Below are positions 10,733 through 18,653 of a DNA stretch of 64,000 bases, piece after piece. Below the pieces are notes generated by a model. That model ran no database searches and was not told the DNA's origin. It saw nothing but the letters and a program-made list of their open reading frames with translations. Positions within the stretch are counted from its first letter, which is position 1; the number at the start of each line of letters is the position of its first letter. Location: contig NZ_QTJP01000001.1 of NCBI RefSeq assembly GCF_003391115.1, forward strand, positions 806,001 through 870,000, read 5' to 3'. The position numbers and the translations under genes were made by a program. This DNA comes from Sphingomonas crusticola (GTDB lineage Bacteria; Pseudomonadota; Alphaproteobacteria; Sphingomonadales; Sphingomonadaceae).

Positions 10733-11959
10733 ATGACGGAAGCCGCCTCCCCCCTCGCACTCCCCTTTCCCGAGCTGCCGCCGATCGCCGGCGTCGGCCT
10801 TGCCGTCACACGCGCCGGCTACAAAGCGTGGGAACGAGCCGACCTGACCTATGCCGCGCTCGATCCGGGCACCGCCGTCGCCGGCGTCACCACGCGCAGC
10901 AAATGCCCCTCGCCCGAGGTCGAATGGTGTCGCGCGGCGTTGACGCTCGGCAAGGCGCGCGCGCTCGTCGTCAACGCTGGCAATTCGAATGCCTTTACGG
11001 GCAGTCGCGGCCGCGCGGCGGTTGAGGCGATCGCGGCACGGGTGGCGGGCCATGTCGGCTGCCAACCGTCGGACGTGTTCGTCGCCTCCACCGGCGTGAT
11101 CGGCGTGCCGCTGCCAATCGACAAGGCTGAGGCCGGGATCGACGCCGTGCTGCAGGCACCGGCGGCAGGTTGGCGCGCGGCAGCCGAGACGATCGGCACA
11201 ACCGACACTTTCCCCAAAGGCGCGCGCGCCACCGCGATCGTCGACGGCCGCACGATCAACCTTGTCGGTATCATCAAGGGTTCGGGCATGATCGCGCCCG
11301 ACATGGCCACCATGCTCGGCTTCATCTTCACCGATGCCGCGGTCGAGGCGCCCTTCCTGCAGACGATGCTGACCGCCGCCAACGCGCCAACCTTTTCCTG
11401 CATTACGGTCGACAGCGATACATCCACCTCGGACACCGTACTCGCCTTCGCCACCGGCAAGGCCCGCAATGCCCCGCTCTCGTCATTCGACGATGCTGGG
11501 GCGGATGCCTTCCAGGCGGCGCTGACCGATCTCTGCCGCCAGCTCGCCCATCTGGTGGTGCGCGACGGCGAAGGCGCATCCAAGTTCATCCAGGTCAGCG
11601 TGACCGGCGCTGAAAGCGACGCCTCGGCGCATCGGATCGCCCTGTCGATCGCCAATTCGCCCTTGGTGAAGACGGCGATCGCGGGCGAGGACGCCAATTG
11701 GGGCCGCGTGGTGATGGCGGTCGGTAAGGCCGGCGAGCCGGCCGAGCGGGACAAACTCTCTATCCGCTTCGGCAGCGTGCAGGTCGCGCGCGATGGTCTG
11801 GCGGTGGAAGGCTATGACGAAGCGCCCGTGGCCGCGCACCTCAAGGGCCGGGAGATCGAGATCGGCGCCGACCTCGGCCTTGGCGAAGGCCGCGCCACGG
11901 TGTGGACGTGCGATCTGACCCACGGATATATCTCGATCAACGCCGACTATCGCAGCTGA
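10733..11959 (+). CDS. argJ: bifunctional ornithine acetyltransferase/N-acetylglutamate synthase
   Basis: A 408-residue enzyme that transfers acetyl from N-acetylornithine to glutamate, and may also use acetyl-CoA, in the cyclic arginine pathway. The autocleavage site A-T-M-L-G-F is present; Thr193 becomes the nucleophile of the beta chain. S-G-M-I-A-P-D-M just before it and the C-terminal [11 protein letters not shown] are family signatures. ATG start at 10733; no other arg gene nearby. Confidence 0.95.
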   Translation: MTEAASPLALPFPELPPIAGVGLAVTRAGYKAWERADLTYAALDPGTAVAGVTTRSKCPSPEVEWCRAALTLGKARALVVNAGNSNAFTGSRGRAAVEAIAARVAGHVGCQPSDVFVASTGVIGVPLPIDKAEAGIDAVLQAPAAGWRAAAETIGTTDTFPKGARATAIVDGRTINLVGIIKGSGMIAPDMATMLGFIFTDAAVEAPFLQTMLTAANAPTFSCITVDSDTSTSDTVLAFATGKARNAPLSSFDDAGADAFQAALTDLCRQLAHLVVRDGEGASKFIQVSVTGAESDASAHRIALSIANSPLVKTAIAGEDANWGRVVMAVGKAGEPAERDKLSIRFGSVQVARDGLAVEGYDEAPVAAHLKGREIEIGADLGLGEGRATVWTCDLTHGYISINADYRS

Positions 11960-11994
11960 GCTTTACAGCGACCGGGCCCGCCGCCATAGCGCCG

Positions 11995-12020
11995 CCCGCG
12001 CGGCACATGCGTCGCGCGGG
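11995..12020. other. GC-rich hairpin downstream of argJ
   Basis: CCCGCGCG and CGCGCGGG form an 8-bp stem with a 10-base loop 35 bases after the argJ stop. No T-tract follows, so it is at best a weak terminator. It directly precedes the ribosome site of the broken SEC-C gene. Confidence 0.35.
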
Positions 12021-12035
12021 CGACAGGAGGCCACC

Positions 12036-12292
12036 ATGGCACGCAATCGTGATTTCGCCGACCTGCCCTGCTTTCGAGCGGTCCAGCAAGCGTCGTAAGG
12101 GTTATCCATCCGAAACCTGCGTCAAGCGCGGAATGCGCGTGGTGCACGGCAATGTCGAGTTGATCGAGAAACTCGGCCGAAACGATCCCTGCCCGTGTGG
12201 CTCAAGCTTGAGCTTTCAAGCGGTGCTGCCTTACATCAGGGCGGTTTCGATGGTTCGGAACGGCACGATTACTGGCGGGATTGACAGGGTGA
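12036..12292 (+). pseudogene. small SEC-C zinc-motif protein gene with two +1 shifts
   Basis: A perfect ribosome site AGGAGG sits 5 bases before ATG 12036. The frame reads [12 protein letters not shown] and stops at 12096-12098. Dropping one T from TTT at 12072-12074 leads into a second frame containing [10 protein letters not shown] and [11 protein letters not shown]. Dropping one T from TTT at 12214-12216 then gives F-K-R-C-C-L and a stop at 12290, 10 bases before the next ATG. The restored 84-residue protein has an exact C-x-C-x8-C-C SEC-C zinc motif like the SecA tail. As written the gene is interrupted twice. Confidence 0.65.
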
Positions 12293-12302
12293 GGAGCGAC
12301 GC

Positions 12303-12740
12303 ATGACCGAACGGACCGGCGGTTGTGCATGCGGGGCGGTACGATACCGCCTCGCCTCCGAGCCGTTCGATGCCGGCTGGTGCCATTGCCGCACTTGCCA
12401 GCTCAGCTCCGGCAGCCCCGCGCTCGCCTTTGCGACCGTCCCACTCGACGATTTCGAGCTGGTCCAGGGTGGGGAGGCAGTGGGCCGCTTCGCCTCCAGC
12501 GCCTTCGGCCGCCGCCTGTTCTGCACGCGGTGCGGCACGCCGCTGCTGATGGAGGTCGATCATCAGCCCGAGACGTTGGATTTCACGATCGCTACGCTCG
12601 ACCGGCCGGATAGTATCGTGCCCGAATTCCATATCTTCTACGCCAGCCGGATCGGGTGGGCACCGGCCGCGGACGAAACGCCCCGGCACGACCGCTTTCG
12701 CACCGAGACGCGCGGCCTCGCACCGGGACAAGAAAGATGA
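12303..12740 (+). CDS. GFA (glutathione-dependent formaldehyde-activating/CENP-V) family protein
   Basis: A 145-residue zinc protein. C-A-C-G-A-V-R-Y at the start, C-H-C-R-T-C in the middle and C-T-R-C-G-T-P-L-L further on are the structural and catalytic cysteine sets of the Mss4-like GFA fold. Members bind glutathione adducts or simply zinc; true formaldehyde activation is not implied. ATG is preceded by GAGGAGCGACGC. Its stop overlaps the next start (ATGA), so the two genes are translationally coupled. Confidence 0.85.
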   Translation: MTERTGGCACGAVRYRLASEPFDAGWCHCRTCQLSSGSPALAFATVPLDDFELVQGGEAVGRFASSAFGRRLFCTRCGTPLLMEVDHQPETLDFTIATLDRPDSIVPEFHIFYASRIGWAPAADETPRHDRFRTETRGLAPGQER

Positions 12741-13531
12741 TCGAGCTGGACGCACCGGTACAGGCGCTGATCCGCGACGTCGCCGCCCGGATCGTGATGC
12801 CGCGCTTCCGCCAGCTCGATCCCAGCCAGATCGAGGAGAAAGCTCCCGACGAGCTCGTCACCATCGCCGACAAGGAGAGCGAGGAAGCGCTGGCCGAAGG
12901 ACTGAGGCGATTGCTTCCGGATTCACGCGTGGTCGGCGAGGAGGCCGTGTCGGCCGATCCTGCGGTGCTGGACGGCATCGGCCGGGGTGTTGCCTGGATC
13001 GTCGATCCGATTGACGGCACCGCCAATTTCGCGGCCGGCGAGACGCCGTTCGGGATCATGATCGCGCTCGCGATCGACGGGGTCAGCGAAGCGGGCTGGC
13101 TGTACGATCCGGTCGCCAACCGCCTGTGCAGCGCCATCCGCGGCCGGGGCGCGTTCGTCAACGGCACCCGCATCGCCACCCGCACGAGCGGCGAGGCGGT
13201 CCCCGTCGCCGGCCTCTCGACCCGCTATTTGCCGCCCGAATTGCGCGACGACATGGAACGGCGCGCGGACGGCAAGTTGCGTTGCGTGGACATCCCGCGC
13301 TGCGCCGCCGAGCAATATCCGCGGGTCATGCTCGGCACCAACGACCTCGCTTTATTCTGGCGCACGCATGTCTGGGATCACGCTCCCGGCGCGCTGATCC
13401 TGACTGAGGCCGGCGGCAAGATCGCCCGCTTCGACGGCACGCCTTACGCGGTGACGCAGGACGGCAAAGGCCTGCTTGCCGCGGCGACCCCGCAAATGTG
13501 GGACGAGGCAGCGGAAATCTTGTTAAGATAA
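12737..13531 (+). CDS. hisN: inositol monophosphatase-family phosphatase, probably histidinol-phosphatase
   Basis: A 264-residue magnesium-dependent phosphatase. Metal ligands are visible in G-E-E-A-V, W-I-V-D-P-I-D-G-T-A-N-F and W-D-H-A-P-G-A-L. Sequence style matches the HisN-type histidinol-phosphatases annotated in sphingomonads, but IMPase or CysQ activity cannot be excluded and no his genes are adjacent. ATG 12737 overlaps the previous stop; the open frame continues 27 codons upstream inside that gene and was not used. Confidence 0.8.
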   Translation: MIELDAPVQALIRDVAARIVMPRFRQLDPSQIEEKAPDELVTIADKESEEALAEGLRRLLPDSRVVGEEAVSADPAVLDGIGRGVAWIVDPIDGTANFAAGETPFGIMIALAIDGVSEAGWLYDPVANRLCSAIRGRGAFVNGTRIATRTSGEAVPVAGLSTRYLPPELRDDMERRADGKLRCVDIPRCAAEQYPRVMLGTNDLALFWRTHVWDHAPGALILTEAGGKIARFDGTPYAVTQDGKGLLAAATPQMWDEAAEILLR

Positions 13532-13570
13532 CGAGGTAGCCGAGCCTGGATCGTCGCGCCATTTGCGGCA

Positions 13571-13589
13571 GGCAATGACGGCCATTGCC
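13571..13589. terminator. hairpin between convergent genes
   Basis: GGCAATG and CATTGCC form a perfect 7-bp stem with a 5-base loop in the 66-bp gap between two convergent genes. No T-run follows on either strand, so it may act as a processing or transcription barrier rather than a classical terminator. Confidence 0.35.
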
Positions 13590-13597
13590 GAAGGCCT

Positions 13598-15085
13598 TCA
13601 TCGTGAGCGGTGCGAAGCAATCCAGCCCCCGTCATTCATCCCGGGCGGGGCCAGCACGGCTTCCACTGTCCCCTTCTGGATGACGCGCCCCTCCCGCAGC
13701 ACCACCACCCGGTCCGCCAGCTGCCGCACCAAGTCCATGTCATGGGCGATGAAAAGATATGCGATGCCCAACCGCGTCTGCAGATCGAGCAGCAGGCTGA
13801 CCATCTCGGCCCGTAGCGCATCGTCGAGCGCGCTCAGCGCCTCGTCCAGCACGATCAGGTCGGGCCTGAGGATCAGCGCGCGGGCGATGGCGATACGCTG
13901 CCGCTGCCCGCCGGAGAAAGCCTGCGGCAGTCGCCCGGCCGCGTCGGCAGGAAGGCCGACCTGCGCAAGCGCCTCGGCCACGATCGCCGCGCGCGCGGCC
14001 GGGGAAACCGCATCCAGCAGATGCAGCGGCTCTGCCACGATCCGGCCGACCGTCTGTCGCGGGTCGAAGCTTGCCGCGGGGTCCTGGAAAACCGCCTGGA
14101 CCCGGCGCCGCATGGCCCGCAGCGCTGTTCCTCGCGCCGTGCGCCAATCCTTTCCGCCGAGCGTGACTTTGCCCGCATCCGGCTGATCAAGGCCGAGCGC
14201 CAGCCGCGCCAGCGTCGATTTGCCGGCGCCGGACGGCCCAATGATCGCCAGCGTTTCGCCGCGGCCAAGTGTCAGCGAAACGTGATTCAACCCTGCCACG
14301 TGGCCGGCTCGGCCCGAATAGGTTCGAGTGACATCCTGCAGCGACAACACCTCGTCACCAGCTTCGGTTACATTATGGCGTACTGCTGCCGAGACGGCGA
14401 CCGCCCCTTCGATAATCCGGCCCTGATCCAGCACGATGATCCGATCGGCGATCCGCGCGGCGAGCGCGGAATCGTGCGTCACCAATAGCATGCCCATGCG
14501 CCGTTCACGCACCAGCGACACCAGCAGCGCGACCACCTCCGCCTGTGCGACCGGATCGAGCGAGGCGGTCGGCTCATCGGCGAGCAGCAACACCGGCTTG
14601 GCGGCAATCGCCATCGCGATCGCGATCCGCTGGCGCTGGCCGCCCGACAATGTGTGCGGATAGCGCTTGGGAGACAGATCCAGCCCGACCCGCTTCAGCA
14701 AATCGATAACCTCGGCGGCGATTTCTGCCCGCGTGAGCGTCATATGCTGCTCCAACGCTTCGCCGATCTGACGCCCGATCGTCAGCGCGGGGTTGAGCGC
14801 GGTCGCCGGCTCCTGGAAGATCATGCCGACACGCCCGCCGCGCAAGGCGCGCAAGTCTGCTTCGCCAAGCGTGGTTACATCCGCGCCCTCGACGCGGACC
14901 AGGCCCTGCTCGACCGCCTCCGGGGGCAGCAAATTCATTGCCGCCGCGGCCAGCGTCGATTTGCCCGAGCCGGACGGGCCGGCCAGCGCTACGATCTCAC
15001 CCGCGGCGACGCTCAACGTCACATCGTCGAGCGCGACCGTCTTGCCGTAGCGTACCGACAGGCGTTCGATCTCGAGCGGGTTCAT
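13598..15085 (-). CDS. peptide-type ABC transporter, two fused ATP-binding domains
   Basis: A 495-residue protein with two complete nucleotide-binding domains, equivalent to DppD-DppF or YejF. Domain 1: Walker A G-P-S-G-S-G-K-S-T, signature L-S-G-G-Q-R-Q-R, Walker B L-L-L-A-D-E-P. Domain 2: G-P-S-G-A-G-K-S-T, F-S-G-G-Q-R-Q-R, and L-I-V-L-D-E-A with alanine where proline is usual. It powers the permeases encoded just upstream on the same strand. Its ATG overlaps the permease stop (ATGA). Confidence 0.92.
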   Translation of the reverse strand: MNPLEIERLSVRYGKTVALDDVTLSVAAGEIVALAGPSGSGKSTLAAAAMNLLPPEAVEQGLVRVEGADVTTLGEADLRALRGGRVGMIFQEPATALNPALTIGRQIGEALEQHMTLTRAEIAAEVIDLLKRVGLDLSPKRYPHTLSGGQRQRIAIAMAIAAKPVLLLADEPTASLDPVAQAEVVALLVSLVRERRMGMLLVTHDSALAARIADRIIVLDQGRIIEGAVAVSAAVRHNVTEAGDEVLSLQDVTRTYSGRAGHVAGLNHVSLTLGRGETLAIIGPSGAGKSTLARLALGLDQPDAGKVTLGGKDWRTARGTALRAMRRRVQAVFQDPAASFDPRQTVGRIVAEPLHLLDAVSPAARAAIVAEALAQVGLPADAAGRLPQAFSGGQRQRIAIARALILRPDLIVLDEALSALDDALRAEMVSLLLDLQTRLGIAYLFIAHDMDLVRQLADRVVVLREGRVIQKGTVEAVLAPPGMNDGGWIASHRSR

Positions 15086-16002
15086 AACCCTGCCTCCGGC
15101 GCAAACCTGCTACGGATCGCATCACCGGCAAGGTTGATGGCGAGCACGGTGGTGACGATCGCCAGGCCCGGCAACAACACCAGCCGCGGAGCGACCCCGA
15201 TCAGCGTCTGGGCATCGGCGACCATCCGTCCCCAGCTTGGTGCCGGCGGCTGCGCGCCCAATCCGAGGAAGGACAAGGCCGCCTCCGCCAATACGCCCAG
15301 CGAAAGCTGGATCGCCGCCTGGGTGATCAGCGGGCCGGCGATATTGGGGAGGATATGGTCGCGCGAGATCCGCGCCGGTCCCTTCCCCGCCAGCCGCGCC
15401 GCCAGGATGAAGTCCCGCGTCCAGATGGCGCGCGCCGATGCCCGCGTGACCCGGATGAAGATCGGAATATTGAACAGGCCGATCGCGAGCCCCCCATGGC
15501 TTGCACCCGGCCCCATCACAGCGATCACCAGCATTGCCAGCATCAGCGCTGGGAAAGCGAGCAGGACGTCGCCGCCACGCGCCACTGCCTCGTCGACCCA
15601 TCCCGACCGGACGGCTGCAACCAGGCCGAGCGGCACGCCGCCGAGAAGACCTATCGCGAGCGCCAGCGTTGCCACGCCCAACGACGGCCGCGCCCCTGCC
15701 ATCAACATCGAAAGCATGTCGCGCCCAAGCTGATCGGTGCCAAGCGGATGGGCAAGCGATCCCGGCTGAAGCCGCCCGGCGACATCGATCGCCGCCACGT
15801 CCCACGGCGTCCACAACAACGATAGAACGGCTATCGCCACGATCAGCGCAAGCAGGGCAAGATTGAATGGTACGTCCCTCCCCTCCAGGGGACGGGCTGG
15901 CGTGGGGCCTGTCCTCTGCAACGCGCGCTTGTCGCGCGGCCCCACCCCCGGCCCCTGCCCTGAAGGGGAAGGGGAAACAGAACGATCGTCGTTCTTGATC
16001 AT
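15082..16002 (-). CDS. peptide-type ABC transporter permease (DppC-like)
   Basis: A 306-residue inner-membrane permease with the N-terminal L-G-T-D-Q-L-G-R-D signature of the OppC/DppC family and the late coupling-loop segment D-H-I-L-P-N. The first 43 or so residues (S-P-S-G-Q-G-P-G-V-G-P and so on) are low-complexity, not DppC-like, and are encoded by a palindromic repeat at 15873-15977. ATG 16002 overlaps the stop of the upstream gene, supporting this start. It partners the permease half of the upstream fusion protein. Confidence 0.88.
   Translation of the reverse strand: MIKNDDRSVSPSPSGQGPGVGPRDKRALQRTGPTPARPLEGRDVPFNLALLALIVAIAVLSLLWTPWDVAAIDVAGRLQPGSLAHPLGTDQLGRDMLSMLMAGARPSLGVATLALAIGLLGGVPLGLVAAVRSGWVDEAVARGGDVLLAFPALMLAMLVIAVMGPGASHGGLAIGLFNIPIFIRVTRASARAIWTRDFILAARLAGKGPARISRDHILPNIAGPLITQAAIQLSLGVLAEAALSFLGLGAQPPAPSWGRMVADAQTLIGVAPRLVLLPGLAIVTTVLAINLAGDAIRSRFAPEAGL
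15873..15977. repeat. inverted GC-rich repeat inside the permease 5' end
   Basis: About 105 bp: CGTCCCTCCCCTCCAGGGG on one side and a related inverted block with CCCTGAAGGGGAAGGGG on the other, with CGTGGGGCC and GGCCCCACC arms between. It is a dispersed-repeat type distinct from the CGTCA-bounded elements and is read in frame as part of the permease N-terminus. Confidence 0.6.
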
Positions 16003-18551
16003 GCCCGATCCCTTAACCTTGGATCGAGCAGTGCCTGCGCCACATCGACCAGGAAGCTCGAAACCACCGTTGCCGCCACCATCAGCATTGCGACCGCCTG
16101 CACCACGATCAGGTCGCGCGCGGTGATTGCCTGCACGAGCAGGCGCCCGAGGCCGGGCAGATAGAAGACATTCTCGACGATCACGCCGCCCGCCAGCAGA
16201 AAGGGGAATTGGAGGCCGATTACCGCCAGGATCGGCGCGGCGGCATTGGGCAAGACATGCCTCCACAGGATGAGGCCGGGTCCCAGCCCCTTGGCGCGCG
16301 CGGTGCGGACATAGTCGCGTGCCAGTTCATCAACCAACGCGGCGCGCGCGACGCGCGCAATCAGCGCCGCCTGGGGCAGCGCCAGCGCGACCGTCGGCAG
16401 GACCAAAGCCGCAAGCACCGGGCCTATTCCTGCCTCCCAGCCGGGGAAGCCACTCGCGTCAAGCCAGCGCAATTGCACTGCGAACACCAGCAACAAGACC
16501 ATCGCCAGCCAGAAGCTCGGCAGCGCGATGCCCAGGCGCGTTACGGCACCGATGGCGCGATCCAGCCCCCGCCCCGGCCGCAGCGCGGCAAGTAGGGCCG
16601 CCGGCAGGCCGATCAGCACCGACAGCAGCATCGCCAGCACGGCGAGCGGCAGCGACACCGCCAGACGTGGGCCGATAAGCCCCGTGACAGGCACGCGATA
16701 CGCATAGCTGATGCCGAGATCACCCTGCACCAGTCCGGCGGCCCAGGCGAAGTAACGCGCGGGCCAAGGGCCACCGAGGCCCAGTTCGGCGCGCAACGCG
16801 GCGACTGCGCGGGGGCTCGCTTCCAGGCCCATCATGAACTGCGCCGGATCGCCGGGGGCGAGCTGGAGCAGCGCGAACACCACCAAGCTCGCCCCGATAA
16901 GCGTCAGCAGGAGAACGCCGAGGCGGCGTGCCAGCAGCACGATTCCCAGCAGGCGCGCCAACCCGGCAAGCCCCACAACGATCAAAAGCGCCGCCAGCGG
17001 AGCCGCCCAAGCGCGTGTGCCGCCCCCCTGCACCGCCGCCGCGTCGCTTCCCGCGAAGCGCGCGGCCGAGAAGTCCACCGCCTGCAACGGCGTGTTCACC
17101 CACAGATTGGTCAGCCTCGCATCCGCGACGGAGAGGTGCGGGAACTGAAACAGGAAGCCGTTGACCGCGTCGTCCGCAATCCGGCGCTGGACCGCGCCCA
17201 GCAAGGCGTGGCGTTCGGCCGGATTGGCGGTGGTTTTAAGCTGCGCCAGCAGCGCACGGACCGTGCTGCCGTCATAGCCGAAATAATAATCCGGCCGCCC
17301 GTAAATGGCATAGTCCGCAGGCTCCGCATGGCTCACCATCGTCATGTCGTAGGCGTGGCGCGCGAATATCTCGTCCAGCCATTGCGGCCACTCGACCGGC
17401 ACGATCGTCGCCCGGATTCCGACCGCAGCGAGCTGCGCCGCGACGATCTCGCCGCTGCGCCGCGCATAGGCCGGTGGCGGCAATTTCAACGTAAGGGAGA
17501 GGCCGTGGGGATAACCGGCCCGCACCAATAGCGCACGTGCCTTGGCGATATTGTGCGGATAGCGCCCCGTCAGGTCGACATAATCGGGGTTTTGCGGCGG
17601 GAAATGGCTCCCGATCGGCTGGCCATAGCCGAACATCGCCCCGTCGATTATCGCCGTCCGGTCGAGCGCGTAGGCGATAGCGCGACGCACCCGCAGGTCG
17701 CGTAGCGGGCCTTTGGCGTTGTTGAGCGCGAGAATGACCTCGCCCTCGCTCGGCGCGGTGGTGACGCGCAAGCTCGGATCGGCACGCAATTGGGCCAGGT
17801 TTTCAGGTGCCGGATAGTCCGGAAACAGGTCGACGGCATGCGTCTTCACGGCCGCATAGGCCGCCGCCGGATCGCTGAGGAAGCGAAATTCGACCCGTGC
17901 AAGCGAGGGTTTGGCGCCCCAATAAGCATCGTTGCGCACCAGCGTCAGCCGGTCACCGCGCGACCAGTCGCGGTAGAGGAACGGCCCGGTGCCGACCGGG
18001 TCGGTCGCGAGTTTGCCCGCCGCACGCGGCGAAACCATCACGCAATCGCCCCAGGCGAGCAGCACCGGCAACCCTGCATCGGACTGGCTGAGGCGGATAC
18101 GCACCGTCAGCGGATCGAGAATATCGATCCCGGCTATCTCTGACAGCGCCTGCGCCTGTGCGTTGCTGGATCCGGGCGCAATCGCCCGTAGCAGGCTGAA
18201 CCGGACAATGCGCGCATCGAACGGCGTGCCGTCCGAGAAGCGCACGTTCGGCCGCAGATGGAAAACATAGCTGCTCGCGTCCGGCGCCATCTCCCAGCTG
18301 GCCGCTAGCAGCGGGACTGCCGCGCCGGTGGCGTCAAGCGTGGTCAGCCCTTCGAAGATTGTGCGATAGGTAACCTCGTCGATCGCCGCCGCCGCACCCG
18401 ACGTCGGATCCAGCGTCGGCGGTTCGAGTTGCAGCGCCACCACGATCCGGTCGCGCGCGGAGGCGGGTGTGGCAAGAGCGAGCATCGCGACGACCGCGAG
18501 GAGACACGCGGCGATCCACCCAATTCCGTCATGCTGAACTTGTTTCAGCAT
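15999..18551 (-). CDS. fused extracytoplasmic peptide-binding protein and ABC permease (DppA-DppB-like)
   Basis: One uninterrupted 850-residue frame. Residues 1-33 are a signal-type segment ending A-S-A-R. Residues about 35-505 are an SBP_bac_5 binding protein (L-Q-L-E-P-P-T-L-D-P near the start, A-Y-A-L-D-R-T-A-I later). A membrane helix follows at about 514-534, then a complete DppB-like permease at about 541-850 (L-A-P-G-D-P, R-T-A-R-A-K-G-L and H-V-L-P-N). Fusion should hold the receptor permanently at the translocator. The start codon lies inside a REP-like element that encodes M-L-K-Q-V-Q-H-D. No frameshift or stop separates the halves. Confidence 0.88.
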   Translation of the reverse strand: MLKQVQHDGIGWIAACLLAVVAMLALATPASARDRIVVALQLEPPTLDPTSGAAAAIDEVTYRTIFEGLTTLDATGAAVPLLAASWEMAPDASSYVFHLRPNVRFSDGTPFDARIVRFSLLRAIAPGSSNAQAQALSEIAGIDILDPLTVRIRLSQSDAGLPVLLAWGDCVMVSPRAAGKLATDPVGTGPFLYRDWSRGDRLTLVRNDAYWGAKPSLARVEFRFLSDPAAAYAAVKTHAVDLFPDYPAPENLAQLRADPSLRVTTAPSEGEVILALNNAKGPLRDLRVRRAIAYALDRTAIIDGAMFGYGQPIGSHFPPQNPDYVDLTGRYPHNIAKARALLVRAGYPHGLSLTLKLPPPAYARRSGEIVAAQLAAVGIRATIVPVEWPQWLDEIFARHAYDMTMVSHAEPADYAIYGRPDYYFGYDGSTVRALLAQLKTTANPAERHALLGAVQRRIADDAVNGFLFQFPHLSVADARLTNLWVNTPLQAVDFSAARFAGSDAAAVQGGGTRAWAAPLAALLIVVGLAGLARLLGIVLLARRLGVLLLTLIGASLVVFALLQLAPGDPAQFMMGLEASPRAVAALRAELGLGGPWPARYFAWAAGLVQGDLGISYAYRVPVTGLIGPRLAVSLPLAVLAMLLSVLIGLPAALLAALRPGRGLDRAIGAVTRLGIALPSFWLAMVLLLVFAVQLRWLDASGFPGWEAGIGPVLAALVLPTVALALPQAALIARVARAALVDELARDYVRTARAKGLGPGLILWRHVLPNAAAPILAVIGLQFPFLLAGGVIVENVFYLPGLGRLLVQAITARDLIVVQAVAMLMVAATVVSSFLVDVAQALLDPRLRDRA

Positions 18552-18616
18552 CCATCTATCCTCTGCACCGTCGGCGCCTGTGGCACGATGGACCCTGAAA
18601 CAAGTTCAGGGTGACG
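18527..18616. repeat. REP-like element overlapping a start codon
   Basis: A 90-bp element bounded by CGTCA and TGACG, with arms ATGCTGAACTTGTTTCAGCAT and CCTGAAACAAGTTCAGG. The ATG of the fused binding protein/permease gene (18549-18551) lies within the left arm. This is a second REP type, different in core sequence from the CCCGGCGAA type. Confidence 0.75.
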
Positions 18617-18653
18617 GTCGGCCTCTAGCGGCGGTTCGCGCCCGCCGCCACTT

